NCBI GenBank assembly: GCA_964472265.1
Contig: CAYYJO010000010.1
Location: 1-37,934, forward strand
Origin: JAGNLA01 sp964472265
Lineage (GTDB): Bacteria; Caldisericota; Caldisericia; JAAYUI01
Length of the DNA: 37,934 nucleotides
Direction: 5' to 3'
Positions within the stretch are counted from its first letter, which is position 1. The number at the start of each line of letters is the position of its first letter. The notes under the pieces were generated by a model. It did no database searches and was not told the origin of the DNA. It saw only the letters and a list, made by a program, of their open reading frames with translations. A program made the position numbers and the translations under genes. Of this stretch, positions 1 to 6,899 are shown one piece after another.

Positions 1-1
1 T

Positions 2-475
2 GTCAAAGACGGCAAACTGTGCGGATTCCTCCTTGATCTCGAAGCTGCAAAAAAACTCAACATGAAACCAAACGGCAAGGCATTCAAGCGCTCCGGTTTC
101 TACGGCGGTGCTGACCTAGACCCGATTCCAGCCGTAGGTCCCTCAACCATAAGGCTTGAACCAGGCAAACGCCACACCGACGAAATCATTGAAGAGGTCA
201 GCGAAGGCATCTACATCGACAGCCTGCTTGGCACCATGATGGGCAACCCGCTCACAGGCATGCTTTCCGGCAACATCGACCTTGGATTCCTTATCAAGAA
301 AGGTGAGATCGCCGGCAGAATCAAAGACGCAATGCTTTCGGTCAACCTGTTTGAAGTGCTCAAATCAGGCCTTGTCGAAATCAGCGGTGAGATGACAAGA
401 ACAGCCGGTTGGGGAGGAAAAGTTGAGCTTCCATCAGTCTTCCTCGATGGCTGTACAATCGCTGTCAAAAGCTGA
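2..475 (+). CDS. PmbA/TldE-like protein, C-terminal fragment
   Basis: This is the 3' end of a gene that starts before the window; the open frame runs from base 2 to the TGA at 473-475, about 157 residues. The sequence matches the C-terminal domain of the TldD/PmbA family: a GNPLTG motif followed by a repetitive strand-rich segment (GFLIKKGEIAGRI) and an end of the form LPSVFLDGCTIAV. In this family TldD carries the zinc HExxxH motif and PmbA/TldE is the catalytically inert partner; the complex matures or degrades unfolded peptides. The GNP-TG signature fits the PmbA/TldE side better, but the diagnostic N-terminal region is outside the window, so no symbol is given. A strong terminator follows 20 bases after the stop. 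Confidence 0.8.
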   Translation, partial: VKDGKLCGFLLDLEAAKKLNMKPNGKAFKRSGFYGGADLDPIPAVGPSTIRLEPGKRHTDEIIEEVSEGIYIDSLLGTMMGNPLTGMLSGNIDLGFLIKKGEIAGRIKDAMLSVNLFEVLKSGLVEISGEMTRTAGWGGKVELPSVFLDGCTIAVKS

Positions 476-494
476 GCTAAAATCCAAAACTCAC

Positions 495-522
495 AAAGCC
501 CCGATTGCTCGGGGCTTTTTTG
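495..522 (+). terminator. Rho-independent terminator after the pmbA-like gene
   Basis: A 10-bp perfect stem (AAAGCCCCGA / TCGGGGCTTT) with a TTGC loop runs directly into a T-run. It ends the upstream gene and separates it from the promoter at 530. Confidence 0.93.
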
Positions 523-529
523 TTTGCGT

Positions 530-557
530 TTGAAAAAACTACAACCTTGAGTACAAT
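530..557 (+). promoter_or_regulatory. Sigma-70-type promoter for the propeller lipoprotein
   Basis: TTGAAA (530-535) and TACAAT (552-557) are separated by 16 bases. They lie just after the terminator and 20 bases before the start codon of the lipoprotein gene, leaving a short leader that contains the GGAGGGGA ribosome site at 568-575. Confidence 0.55.
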
Positions 558-577
558 GGAGGCAATCGGAGGGGATC

Positions 578-3061
578 ATGAGGAAAGTGCTAGTAATTGC
601 TATCGTGGCCATAATGGTTTGTCTGCCGTCATGCGGCGGCAATATGAAAGTATTGGACTGGCCAATGGAAAATTTCGGTGCCGATGGCAACAGGATGTTT
701 GTCCAGTCAGAGGATTCAAACCAGGATAACAATCTTCTGGCGTGGCGGTTCAAACTCGATGGTGGCTCCAGCACTCCGGCGATATATGACAACAAAATGT
801 ACGTCAGCGGTGAAGACAAATTCTACTGTCTCGATGCCAGAACCGGCAAACAGATGTGGGAGATCGGGTATGGAGATGGCTATGTCGGAAATTATAATTC
901 ATTGCCAACATCGCCGACGGTTGTTGACGGAAAGATATACCTTGGCTTCAAGGAATTCATTCCGAAAAACAGCAACTACTATATGGCTCTTGGGTGTTTC
1001 GATGCGACAAATGGCAAGAAAATCTGGTCATTCAGAAATGACAGGGGTTTTGCCACACCGATCGTTTGTTATAATGGGCTGGTTTATTACGGAGATGAAA
1101 GAGGTCGTCTGATCTGCATTGATGATAGCGGAAAAGAACACTGGATATACCAGGCTGAAGAACCAAAAAACATAAAGGGCCTGGCTGTCAACGGGAAGAA
1201 CAGGCTTGTTTTCTCAGAAGGCAACCAGCTTGTCTGCGTTGAGGCAGAGAATGGCAAGGAAATCTGGAAGGTTGACGACACCGCAGAGTCCATCAACGCT
1301 CCTGTCTGTTCCGATGGACGGATTTACATCAAAACGGATGATAAGGTAATCAAATGTATTGATGGTGAAAACGGGAAAACGTTCTGGTCGTTGAATCAAG
1401 TGGATTCTTCAGGAGGGTCTCTTCCTGTTGTCACAGACAAAATTGTCGTAAGCCTCACGGGCAAAAACTGCCTGTTCATCGACAAAACCAATGGCAAAGT
1501 GCTTTACAAAAACGAATATGGTTCGGATGACTCGACTCCGGTTGTTTACAACAATCATTCGCTCTTTTACGTCTCGAACAATGGTGGTGCTCACTTTACA
1601 GCGCTTGTTCGAGTTGATTTGTCTGACGGGAAATGTCTCTGGAAGTACGGACTTCAAAATGATACGGAAGCCCAGCCAATCATTGCCGGAGACAAGGTTT
1701 GCATCTGCGATATCGATGGTAATCTTTTAGCCATCAACATGAAACTGGCTTCAGATTTGCTTCTGTTTGGAAACGGTCTGGAGCAAAATCCGATACAGCT
1801 TTACAAGGACGGAAAGCTGATCGTCGGCGCAATGGCAAGAGAGGATGGCGGTTTCAGAATTTGTGGTGCTATTGATGGGAAGATTGTCTGGAGCACGCTC
1901 GAAGATGTCTCAATCGGGAAATTTTGTTGGCCTGGCCTTGATGAAAACCTCTACTGGGAGCATGACGGCAAAATTCTCTGTTGCCAGCAAAGTGATGACC
2001 AGAGTAAAAAAACCATTTTCTGTCTAGAGCGGGAGTCAGGGGAAACCCTTTGGAAGTTTGACGCTTCAGGGCTCACGCTCTCGATTGTTGACAAAGACAG
2101 CATTTCATTCCTTGATGAAAAGGGCAACACCAAAAAAATAGGAATTGCCGATGGGAAAGTTGCAGAAGTTGCAGCAGGGGAAACCAAAAACTTCAGCAAA
2201 ACCTACAAGTTTAAATGGGAAGCTCGACCAACTATGGTTTTTGAAGTCATGCCAGGGCTGTACCTTGTCAAACTTTACAGCGACAAGCAAGGGTATGAGA
2301 GTTTCCAGATCGGATATGCCTGCATTGATGCTCAAGGAAACATGATTGGATATTGTGATGTTGACATTACAATGAAAACCATTGTGAACAAGGTTTATAT
2401 CTCCGAAGGCTCTCTTATCTTCAGGCTTTGCGACAGATACCTTGATAACAAAAACGTCAGTTTCAAAAAACTGGATATTGCATCAAGGAAGATTGAAAAA
2501 ATCGATGAAACTCAGCTTCCTGCATACGCTCACCTGTTTGTTTCAGACAAGTATTATACATCAGAAGAAGATCGTTTCTCCTGGTTCAGAACATATGATG
2601 ACAGCAGCGAAAAGGAGATTGTAAAGATTGACGGCAACGTATACCCGGTTCATAAGTGGGTGGATGAGGAAGGGATTTCGCCCAGAAAGCCAAGATACGA
2701 CCTGGAAAACATCTATGCGGTGACTGAAAATCTTAGTCCAGATATAACAAAATATATAAACGATGTTGTGTTCTGGAACGAGGATGTTACAAAAAAGACA
2801 CTGTCCACCTACGACAAGAAAACCAACAAATTGCTTTGGAAAATTGATGGAGATTTCAGGGTTGTCGACTTTTGGAAGGATTACGTGATTCTCAATGACA
2901 GCGATACCAGGGTTTTCGATGGCAGAACCGGAAAGCTCATGTTCACCGAGAAGTCGACAACATACCTGGGTCGTGTCAACAGCAATTGTATTGCAGGCCG
3001 AGAAGCCAAAGACAAACTCTCCTTCGAGCTGACCTCGAAAAACCTTGATTTGATGAAGTAG
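578..3061 (+). CDS. PQQ-type beta-propeller lipoprotein
   Basis: An 827-residue protein with an N-terminal hydrophobic segment ending in a lipobox (LPSC, Cys19), so it should be a lipid-anchored envelope protein. About ten repeats of the form x-C/F-x-D-x-x-x-G-K-x-x-W recur along its length (for example YCLDARTGKQMWEI and VCVEAENGKEIWKV), the signature of PQQ-like propeller blades as in BamB and quinoprotein dehydrogenases. No dehydrogenase catalytic residues stand out, so a scaffold or binding role is more likely than an enzyme. The C-terminal third (about 560-740) has weaker repeats. The start is fixed by GGAGGGGA five bases... ending at 575, just ahead of ATG 578. A second propeller protein lies at 8859. 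The ligand or partner is unknown. Confidence 0.85.
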   Translation: MRKVLVIAIVAIMVCLPSCGGNMKVLDWPMENFGADGNRMFVQSEDSNQDNNLLAWRFKLDGGSSTPAIYDNKMYVSGEDKFYCLDARTGKQMWEIGYGDGYVGNYNSLPTSPTVVDGKIYLGFKEFIPKNSNYYMALGCFDATNGKKIWSFRNDRGFATPIVCYNGLVYYGDERGRLICIDDSGKEHWIYQAEEPKNIKGLAVNGKNRLVFSEGNQLVCVEAENGKEIWKVDDTAESINAPVCSDGRIYIKTDDKVIKCIDGENGKTFWSLNQVDSSGGSLPVVTDKIVVSLTGKNCLFIDKTNGKVLYKNEYGSDDSTPVVYNNHSLFYVSNNGGAHFTALVRVDLSDGKCLWKYGLQNDTEAQPIIAGDKVCICDIDGNLLAINMKLASDLLLFGNGLEQNPIQLYKDGKLIVGAMAREDGGFRICGAIDGKIVWSTLEDVSIGKFCWPGLDENLYWEHDGKILCCQQSDDQSKKTIFCLERESGETLWKFDASGLTLSIVDKDSISFLDEKGNTKKIGIADGKVAEVAAGETKNFSKTYKFKWEARPTMVFEVMPGLYLVKLYSDKQGYESFQIGYACIDAQGNMIGYCDVDITMKTIVNKVYISEGSLIFRLCDRYLDNKNVSFKKLDIASRKIEKIDETQLPAYAHLFVSDKYYTSEEDRFSWFRTYDDSSEKEIVKIDGNVYPVHKWVDEEGISPRKPRYDLENIYAVTENLSPDITKYINDVVFWNEDVTKKTLSTYDKKTNKLLWKIDGDFRVVDFWKDYVILNDSDTRVFDGRTGKLMFTEKSTTYLGRVNSNCIAGREAKDKLSFELTSKNLDLMK

Positions 3062-3097
3062 TTTAAGTGATTTGCTTGATTGTGAAAGTTTTTTTGA

Positions 3098-3188
3098 CCA
3101 TCGCACTCAACAATGAGGCAATAGATATTGTTTTATCTTTTTTTGACATCAACTCAGAATGCAAGAAATCGTCGAACTTGTGCGATGG
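3098..3188. repeat. Spaced 9-bp inverted repeat
   Basis: CCATCGCAC (3098-3106) and its exact complement GTGCGATGG (3180-3188) are separated by 73 bases, just downstream of the lipoprotein gene. It might fold as a long-loop stem in a read-through transcript or mark the edge of an inserted element; no function is evident. Confidence 0.35.
3111..3152. repeat. Direct repeat copy A (pairs with 3419-3464)
   Basis: CAATGAGGCAATAGATATTG followed by an A/T-rich tract recurs 308 bases downstream as CAATGGAGGCAATAGATATTG followed by a similar tract. The two copies have diverged by a few substitutions and indels. They bracket the palindromic element at 3245-3408. Confidence 0.6.
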
Positions 3189-3244
3189 GTTTTAGAAAAC
3201 ATTGATCAAGGAGCTCAGTTCTTTACCGGCGGAGTCGTGAAAAA

Positions 3245-3408
3245 CTCCCTCATCCGGCTTTCAGCCACCTTCTCCCGTAGGGAGAAGGATAGATGGACTT
3301 TGTGCCACCTCTGAATTGCTAGGAGAGGGATTAAGGGTGAGGGAGTGTTTCTTTGCCCCTCTTTTGAAGAGGGGGTTCTCTTTTTAGAACCCTCCGGCAC
3401 TTCGTGCC
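3245..3408. repeat. Palindrome-rich REP/MITE-like element
   Basis: Four hairpins follow one another: CCTTCTCCC-GTA-GGGAGAAGG (3268-3288), CCCCTCTT-TTG-AAGAGGGG (3356-3374), GGTTCT/AGAACC (3374-3391) and GGCAC-TTC-GTGCC (3396-3408). The outer CTCCCTCATCC (3245-3255) is a partial complement of AAGGGTGAGGGAG (3333-3345). This composition resembles intergenic palindromic repeats and non-autonomous mobile elements in many bacterial genomes. It encodes no credible protein. The surrounding non-coding stretch 3062-3565 holds only this element and its flanking repeats. Confidence 0.6.
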
Positions 3409-3418
3409 ACCCCCTTAT

Positions 3419-3464
3419 CAATGGAGGCAATAGATATTGATTTTTCTTATCTTTTTAGACAATC
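3419..3464. repeat. Direct repeat copy B (pairs with 3111-3152)
   Basis: Second copy of the repeat described at 3111. The leading CAATGGAGGCAAT is also found as ACAATGGAGGCAAT at 554-567, upstream of the lipoprotein gene, so the motif may derive from a duplicated promoter or ribosome-site region. Confidence 0.6.
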
Positions 3465-3565
3465 ACCCAGAACCCATGAAATAGACGAATTCACTTCGAA
3501 AATTCAAGAAAAGATTTTACAGGGGGTCTTGTTTTCCTCGATGAAGTCGAGGTCGAGTATAAGAC

Positions 3566-3641
3566 TGGAGCCGGCGAACCGATTCGGACGGTCGACCTGC
3601 TGATTACAAGTCAGCTGCTCTACCAGCTGAGCTACACCGGC
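3566..3641 (-). tRNA. tRNA-Thr (anticodon TGT)
   Basis: Read on the - strand this is a 76-base cloverleaf with encoded CCA. The acceptor stem GCCGGTG/CGCCGGC includes one T-G pair; the D arm is GCTC-AGCTGGTA-GAGC; the anticodon arm is GCTGA-CTTGTAA-TCAGC with anticodon TGT, reading threonine ACA; the variable loop is AGGTC; the T arm is GACCG-TCCGAAT-CGGTT. The discriminator base is T. The anticodon arm closely matches other bacterial tRNA-Thr(TGT). The T loop reads TCC instead of the near-universal TTC, so position 55 would be C rather than pseudouridine, which is unusual. Confidence 0.93.
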
Positions 3642-3651
3642 TCGATTGCAC

Positions 3652-3679
3652 ATTTTATGCCCTCTTAGCCTGCCGTCAA
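3652..3679 (-). promoter_or_regulatory. Promoter of tRNA-Thr
   Basis: On the - strand TTGACG (3674-3679) and TAAAAT (3652-3657) are 16 bases apart and end 10 bases before the mature tRNA 5' end. This is near-consensus sigma-70 spacing for a stable RNA gene. Confidence 0.7.
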
Positions 3680-3702
3680 GTAAACTAATGTCAAACCGGG
3701 GC

Positions 3703-3730
3703 TTTACAGGAGAATTATACTTTGTATCAT
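3703..3730 (+). promoter_or_regulatory. Possible leaderless promoter of the molybdoenzyme gene
   Basis: TTTACA (3703-3708), 16 bases, TATCAT (3725-3730), then 7 bases to ATG 3738. Transcription would begin at or next to the start codon. The AGGAGA at 3708-3713 is too far from that ATG (24 bases) to act as its ribosome site. Confidence 0.4.
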
Positions 3731-3737
3731 AATCTTT

Positions 3738-4328
3738 ATGAGGCATGTTGACAGCCCGGACACAAAAAGAGATGACAGGGTGCCAGCAGGACAATTTCTG
3801 ACCGACAAATTCCCTGTGCTCCATTATGGGCAAACTCCAAACATTGACGTTTCAAAGTGGACTTTAAAAATCTGGGGGCTTGTTGAACAAGAGAAGGAAC
3901 TCACATTTGCAGAATTTGACGCACTCCCAAAGATATCGCTCCACTGTGACATCCACTGTGTCACAACCTGGTCAAAGCTTGATACCAACTGGGTCGGAGT
4001 CCAGGCAAAGGAGCTTCTTAAACTAGTCAAGCTTCAACCGCAGGCATCACATGTTTTAGTCCACGCCCACACAAACTGGTCAACAAACCTCACGCTCGAA
4101 GATTTCTTTCAGTCAGATGTCATATTTGCCACCGAATATGAGGGCAAACCTGTGACAGCTGAGCATGGAGGCCCTGTAAGACTGGTAGTTCCAAGGCTTT
4201 ATTTCTGGAAATCGGCAAAGTGGGTGACAGGTGTTCAGTTCTTATCAAGAGAGATTCTCGGTTTCTGGGAGAAATATGGCTATCACAGTCATGGTGATCC
4301 ATGGAAAGAGGAAAGGTACGGGTATTGA
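3738..4328 (+). CDS. Sulfite oxidase-fold molybdopterin oxidoreductase
   Basis: A 196-residue protein covering one oxidoreductase molybdopterin-binding domain of the sulfite oxidase superfamily. The motif HCVTTWS holds Cys74, the expected molybdenum ligand, and the C-terminal half has the conserved EHGGPVRLVVP and K-x-x-KWVTG segments. It lacks a signal peptide, the heme b domain and the dimerisation domain, so it resembles the short cytosolic YuiH-like group rather than sulfite oxidase proper or periplasmic MsrP. The substrate of this short group is not settled. No ribosome site sits at a normal distance from ATG 3738, the only ATG in frame before the conserved region, so the mRNA may be leaderless. 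It lies just upstream of the first polyferredoxin module, which could be an electron-transfer partner; this is inference only. Confidence 0.85.
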   Translation: MRHVDSPDTKRDDRVPAGQFLTDKFPVLHYGQTPNIDVSKWTLKIWGLVEQEKELTFAEFDALPKISLHCDIHCVTTWSKLDTNWVGVQAKELLKLVKLQPQASHVLVHAHTNWSTNLTLEDFFQSDVIFATEYEGKPVTAEHGGPVRLVVPRLYFWKSAKWVTGVQFLSREILGFWEKYGYHSHGDPWKEERYGY

Positions 4329-4344
4329 CAAAAAGTCAATTTTT
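4324..4344 (+). terminator. Weak hairpin plus T-run at the end of the molybdoenzyme gene
   Basis: ATTGAC-AAAAA-GTCAAT followed by four Ts overlaps the stop codon at 4326-4328. The stem is only six A/T-rich pairs, so at best it is a partial terminator. The same TTGACA could instead serve as a -35 box. Confidence 0.3.
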
Positions 4345-4354
4345 CGCATATACC
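4325..4354 (+). promoter_or_regulatory. Candidate upstream promoter overlapped by a palindrome
   Basis: TTGACA (4325-4330), 18 bases, TATACC (4349-4354). The -10 element lies inside the palindrome at 4350-4366, the usual position for a repressor operator. It would drive the first polyferredoxin module. Confidence 0.4.
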
Positions 4355-4366
4355 CCATAGGGGTAT
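4350..4366. promoter_or_regulatory. CsoR/CstR-like operator palindrome
   Basis: ATACCCC-ATA-GGGGTAT is a perfect 7-bp inverted repeat around three bases. The C4/G4 core flanked by TA is the form known for operators of the CsoR family (copper, nickel or persulfide sensors such as CsoR, InrS and CstR). No csoR-like gene lies in the window, so the regulator is inferred only. Confidence 0.5.
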
Positions 4367-4379
4367 TAAACTGTCAGCC

Positions 4380-4408
4380 TTGACTTTTCCATATTTTACT
4401 ATTACACA
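4380..4408 (+). promoter_or_regulatory. Candidate proximal promoter of the first polyferredoxin module
   Basis: TTGACT (4380-4385), 17 bases, TACACA (4403-4408). The weak -10 box is covered by the inverted repeat at 4397-4413. Confidence 0.4.
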
Positions 4409-4413
4409 TAGTA
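4397..4413. promoter_or_regulatory. Inverted repeat TACTAT-N5-ATAGTA, copy 1
   Basis: TACTAT-TACAC-ATAGTA ends 25 bases before the GTG start of the first polyferredoxin. The same core occurs at the equivalent place before the paralogous gene at 6103, so it is probably the binding site of a common regulator. Confidence 0.6.
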
Positions 4414-4438
4414 CCATAAATACCTTGGAGGTAAGATA

Positions 4439-5218
4439 GTGAAACTGAAATGGAGCAACTTGAGATATTTATCACAGCTTGGGTTCATGGGTTTTGTCGC
4501 TTGGTACTCATACACCCACATGATCTCGGCCCCACCGCGTCCAGGCCCGATTGACAGCATCTGTCCGTTTGGAGCAATTGAAACCCTTCCGACATTCATT
4601 ATGAAAGGAACCTATCTTCAGAGAACCGCCGACACAAACTTCGTGGTGCTCATCGCCATGGTTCTTGCAATTCTGGCTTTCGGCGGTGCATTCTGCGGAT
4701 GGATGTGCCCGATGGGAACAGTTGGCGAATGGCTGTACAAATTCAGAAAGCTGTTCATCAAAAAAGACATCGTCATTCCCGACAAACTGCACAAGGTTCT
4801 CAGATATTTCAGATACGTTGTGCTTGCATTGATCCTTGTGATGTCAACCTTGACTGTTACTCTTATGTTCAGGGTTTGGGATCCTTACAGAAACCTGTTC
4901 TCATTCCACGACATTGAACTGATAGGATGGATTTCGATAGGCGTGATTGCCCTTGCCTCGATGTTCATCGAGCGCTTCTTCTGCCTCTACATGTGTCCGC
5001 TTGGCGGAGTGATACATCCGGTCGCAAAACTCTCGGCAACAGGCATCGTCAGGGATGAAAACGTCTGCACCTCCTGCGGAACCTGTGACACGGTCTGTCC
5101 GATGAAGATTCCGGTTTCGACGCAGAAAAAGATAAACCGTGGCGAATGCATAACCTGCATGAGCTGCCTGGACAACTGTCCGGCGCCCGGCTCTCTGGAC
5201 ATGAAGATAGGATGGTAA
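4439..5218 (+). CDS. NapH-like membrane polyferredoxin (copy 1)
   Basis: A 259-residue membrane protein with about four hydrophobic helices. Two conserved CxxxCP motifs (Cys86/Cys90 and Cys182/Cys186) and Cys42 in an ICPFG motif lie at the helix ends, as in NapH, MauN and related Fer4_5 proteins. The C-terminal tail has two classical 4Fe-4S clusters (Cys210, 213, 216, 220 and Cys237, 240, 243, 247). Such proteins pass electrons between the quinone pool or a membrane donor and a partner. The start is GTG with GGAGG seven bases upstream. The next gene begins four bases after the stop and its pairing is repeated at 6103-7277, so the two products probably work together. There are no nap, mau or rnf genes nearby, so the redox partner is unknown. 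Confidence 0.85.
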   Translation: MKLKWSNLRYLSQLGFMGFVAWYSYTHMISAPPRPGPIDSICPFGAIETLPTFIMKGTYLQRTADTNFVVLIAMVLAILAFGGAFCGWMCPMGTVGEWLYKFRKLFIKKDIVIPDKLHKVLRYFRYVVLALILVMSTLTVTLMFRVWDPYRNLFSFHDIELIGWISIGVIALASMFIERFFCLYMCPLGGVIHPVAKLSATGIVRDENVCTSCGTCDTVCPMKIPVSTQKKINRGECITCMSCLDNCPAPGSLDMKIGW

Positions 5219-5222
5219 ACAG

Positions 5223-5990
5223 ATGAAGGTAAAAAATTATGTTTTCATAGGCATTTTTTTCATCGCCCTTTTTGTGGCCGTCTCACTGGTTGGCCAGGCC
5301 ATCGGTTACTGGCATCTTCCGGGACAGGCTGCCGAATCGGAGCACAATGAAGGTGAAGCAGGTGAGCACGAGACAACAGAAACAACGACAGCCGCTGAAC
5401 TTCACGGCGGCATGAACCTCAAGGAATACCTCACAGCCAATGGCTACAATCTCGAATGTGCCGCTTCAAAACTTGGCGTTACAGTTGATGGACTCAACAT
5501 TGAAGCCAGAGAGGTTGCACACGGCATGGGAGTTGAACCTGGCGACCTGCCAAAAATGGTTGAAGGATGCAAGGAAGGTTCAGGCGAGGTCAGACAGCAC
5601 GAAGAGGCCATCGCTTCAAACACAAAACCTGAAGAGACCACACAGCAAGTCACACCACCAGCTGGCAACCCAGGCAAACAGGGAGAAGACCCAAACGATG
5701 ACAAGAAGATCACTGATCCAAAAGAACTCCTGAGACTTGGCAAGCCAGGTGATGAGCTTCCGCCTCCGCAGCCGATCACTGAACCAGTGCTTCAGCAGCT
5801 CAAGGGTTCTGACAACCTCAGGGAATACTGCATCATCAACAACATCAACCTTGAATGCCTTGCCGAAAAACTTGGAATCACTGTGGCAGACCTCGATAAA
5901 ACCGCAAAAGAGATAGCCGAAAAGCTCCCCTCTGGACATGTTGAAGAAATTCGCATCCTCCTGTCCACCTGTTACGACTTGACCAGATAA
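5223..5990 (+). CDS. Membrane-anchored protein with two paired-cysteine repeats
   Basis: A 255-residue protein I do not recognise. Residues 5-28 form one membrane anchor; the rest should lie outside the cytoplasm. After an acidic Glu/Thr-rich linker comes a domain of about 53 residues (64-116) with Cys79 and Cys116, then a Pro/Gln-rich linker, then a second copy (198-250) with Cys212 and Cys250. Each copy reads N-L-[KR]-E-Y...N-[LI]-x-[LC]...KLG[VI]TV, a helical stretch and a terminal Cys, with 36-37 residues between the cysteines. The second copy has an extra Cys203. The pairs could form a disulfide or bind a metal or cofactor. No CxxCH heme motif is present. A single-copy version follows the second polyferredoxin (6900-7277). 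Confidence 0.75.
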   Translation: MKVKNYVFIGIFFIALFVAVSLVGQAIGYWHLPGQAAESEHNEGEAGEHETTETTTAAELHGGMNLKEYLTANGYNLECAASKLGVTVDGLNIEAREVAHGMGVEPGDLPKMVEGCKEGSGEVRQHEEAIASNTKPEETTQQVTPPAGNPGKQGEDPNDDKKITDPKELLRLGKPGDELPPPQPITEPVLQQLKGSDNLREYCIINNINLECLAEKLGITVADLDKTAKEIAEKLPSGHVEEIRILLSTCYDLTR

Positions 5991-6007
5991 ATCCAGCGTT
6001 CCCAGCC

Positions 6008-6034
6008 AACCCCGACCGCAAGGTCGGGGTTTTT
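6008..6034 (+). terminator. Rho-independent terminator of module 1
   Basis: AACCCCGACC-GCAA-GGTCGGGGTT, a 10-bp perfect stem with a tetraloop, runs into a T-run. It ends the first polyferredoxin module, so the second has its own promoter. Confidence 0.93.
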
Positions 6035-6055
6035 AGTTTCATTTAACTTTCGGTT

Positions 6056-6078
6056 TAGTACTATAGTCGATAGTACTA
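6056..6078. promoter_or_regulatory. Inverted repeat TAGTACTAT-N5-ATAGTACTA, copy 2
   Basis: Nine-base perfect arms around AGTCG. The inner TACTAT-N5-ATAGTA core (6059-6075) matches the site at 4397-4413 in sequence, spacing and distance to the start codon (27 versus 25 bases). A -10-like TATAGT (6062-6067) lies inside it; no good -35 box is visible, so the site may serve an activator or a repressor. Confidence 0.65.
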
Positions 6079-6102
6079 CTTAAGCTCGTTTGAAAGGCTG
6101 AA

Positions 6103-6894
6103 ATGAAAAAGAAAAGCTATCAACTACTAAGGTATCTCTCTCAGGCAGGATTCTTCCTCTACTTCGCCTACATGGTGTTCGGCCCGGCAATTTTCGGCTC
6201 TGGTGGCAGGGGAATGGAGCTGCATTCAATTTGTCCGATGGGGGCGCTTGAAACACTCCCGACATTCCTTGCTTCAGGCGGAACAAATTTCGTCAGGGAA
6301 GCGTCAGGGAACAACCTTGTAATGCTTGGAGCGCTGCTCCTTTCGGTTTTGGCATTCGGACCTGCCTTTTGTGGCTGGGTTTGCCCGGTCGGCACGGTAT
6401 CCGAGTGGCTCTACAAGTTCCGTAAACTCTTCTTCAAAAAAGACATCAAGATTCCAATCAAAGCACACAGGGTTCTCTCATGGCTTCGTTACGTCATGCT
6501 CGCCGCGGTTTTCATCTTCTCATTCCTGACGGCGTCACTGTGGTTCGAACGATTTGACCCATTCATCAGCATTTTCAGTCTTAGGGCATTGATGTTCCCG
6601 ACAATCATTGTTGTCGGCGTGTTTGTGATTGGCTCGATGCTCATCGAACGTTTCTTCTGCAACTACCTCTGCCCACTGAGCGCCGTGATCAAACCGGTTG
6701 CAGCCCTTTCCGCCACAGGCATCGTCAGATCAGACTCCTGCATCTCTTGCGGAGTGTGCCATGACGTTTGCCCAAAACGGATCAACTATACCACAACCGC
6801 TTCAAAGATTGACAGAAGCGAGTGCATTTCCTGCATGAGGTGCGTTGAGGACTGTGTCTGCTCAAACACCCTCGCATACCAGATCGGATGGTGA
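6103..6894 (+). CDS. NapH-like membrane polyferredoxin (copy 2)
   Basis: A 263-residue paralogue of the protein at 4439. It keeps the ICPMG motif (Cys44), both CxxxCP motifs (Cys90/94 and Cys186/190), the YKFRKLF-KKDI-IP segment and the two C-terminal 4Fe-4S motifs (Cys213, 216, 219, 223 and Cys241, 244, 247, 251), with an extra Cys253. Both copies end in IGW. The shared length, order and residues point to a tandem duplication of the whole two-gene module. It should be an inner-membrane electron carrier; its partner is unknown. The TGA stop lies five bases before the likely start of the next gene, matching the four-base spacing in module 1. Confidence 0.85.
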   Translation: MKKKSYQLLRYLSQAGFFLYFAYMVFGPAIFGSGGRGMELHSICPMGALETLPTFLASGGTNFVREASGNNLVMLGALLLSVLAFGPAFCGWVCPVGTVSEWLYKFRKLFFKKDIKIPIKAHRVLSWLRYVMLAAVFIFSFLTASLWFERFDPFISIFSLRALMFPTIIVVGVFVIGSMLIERFFCNYLCPLSAVIKPVAALSATGIVRSDSCISCGVCHDVCPKRINYTTTASKIDRSECISCMRCVEDCVCSNTLAYQIGW

Positions 6895-6899
6895 ACAAA

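Noticed and set aside
211..819. 202-residue open frame on the - strand
   Set aside because: It runs antisense over the pmbA-like gene, the terminator, the promoter and the start of the lipoprotein gene, all well supported, and has no recognisable family features.
3215..3430. 71-residue open frame on the - strand in the non-coding stretch
   Set aside because: It lies wholly across the hairpin chain and encodes the repeat itself, so it is not a credible protein.
3111..3464. CRISPR-like repeats
   Set aside because: Only two diverged copies with unequal flanks and no regular spacers; they bracket a hairpin element instead.
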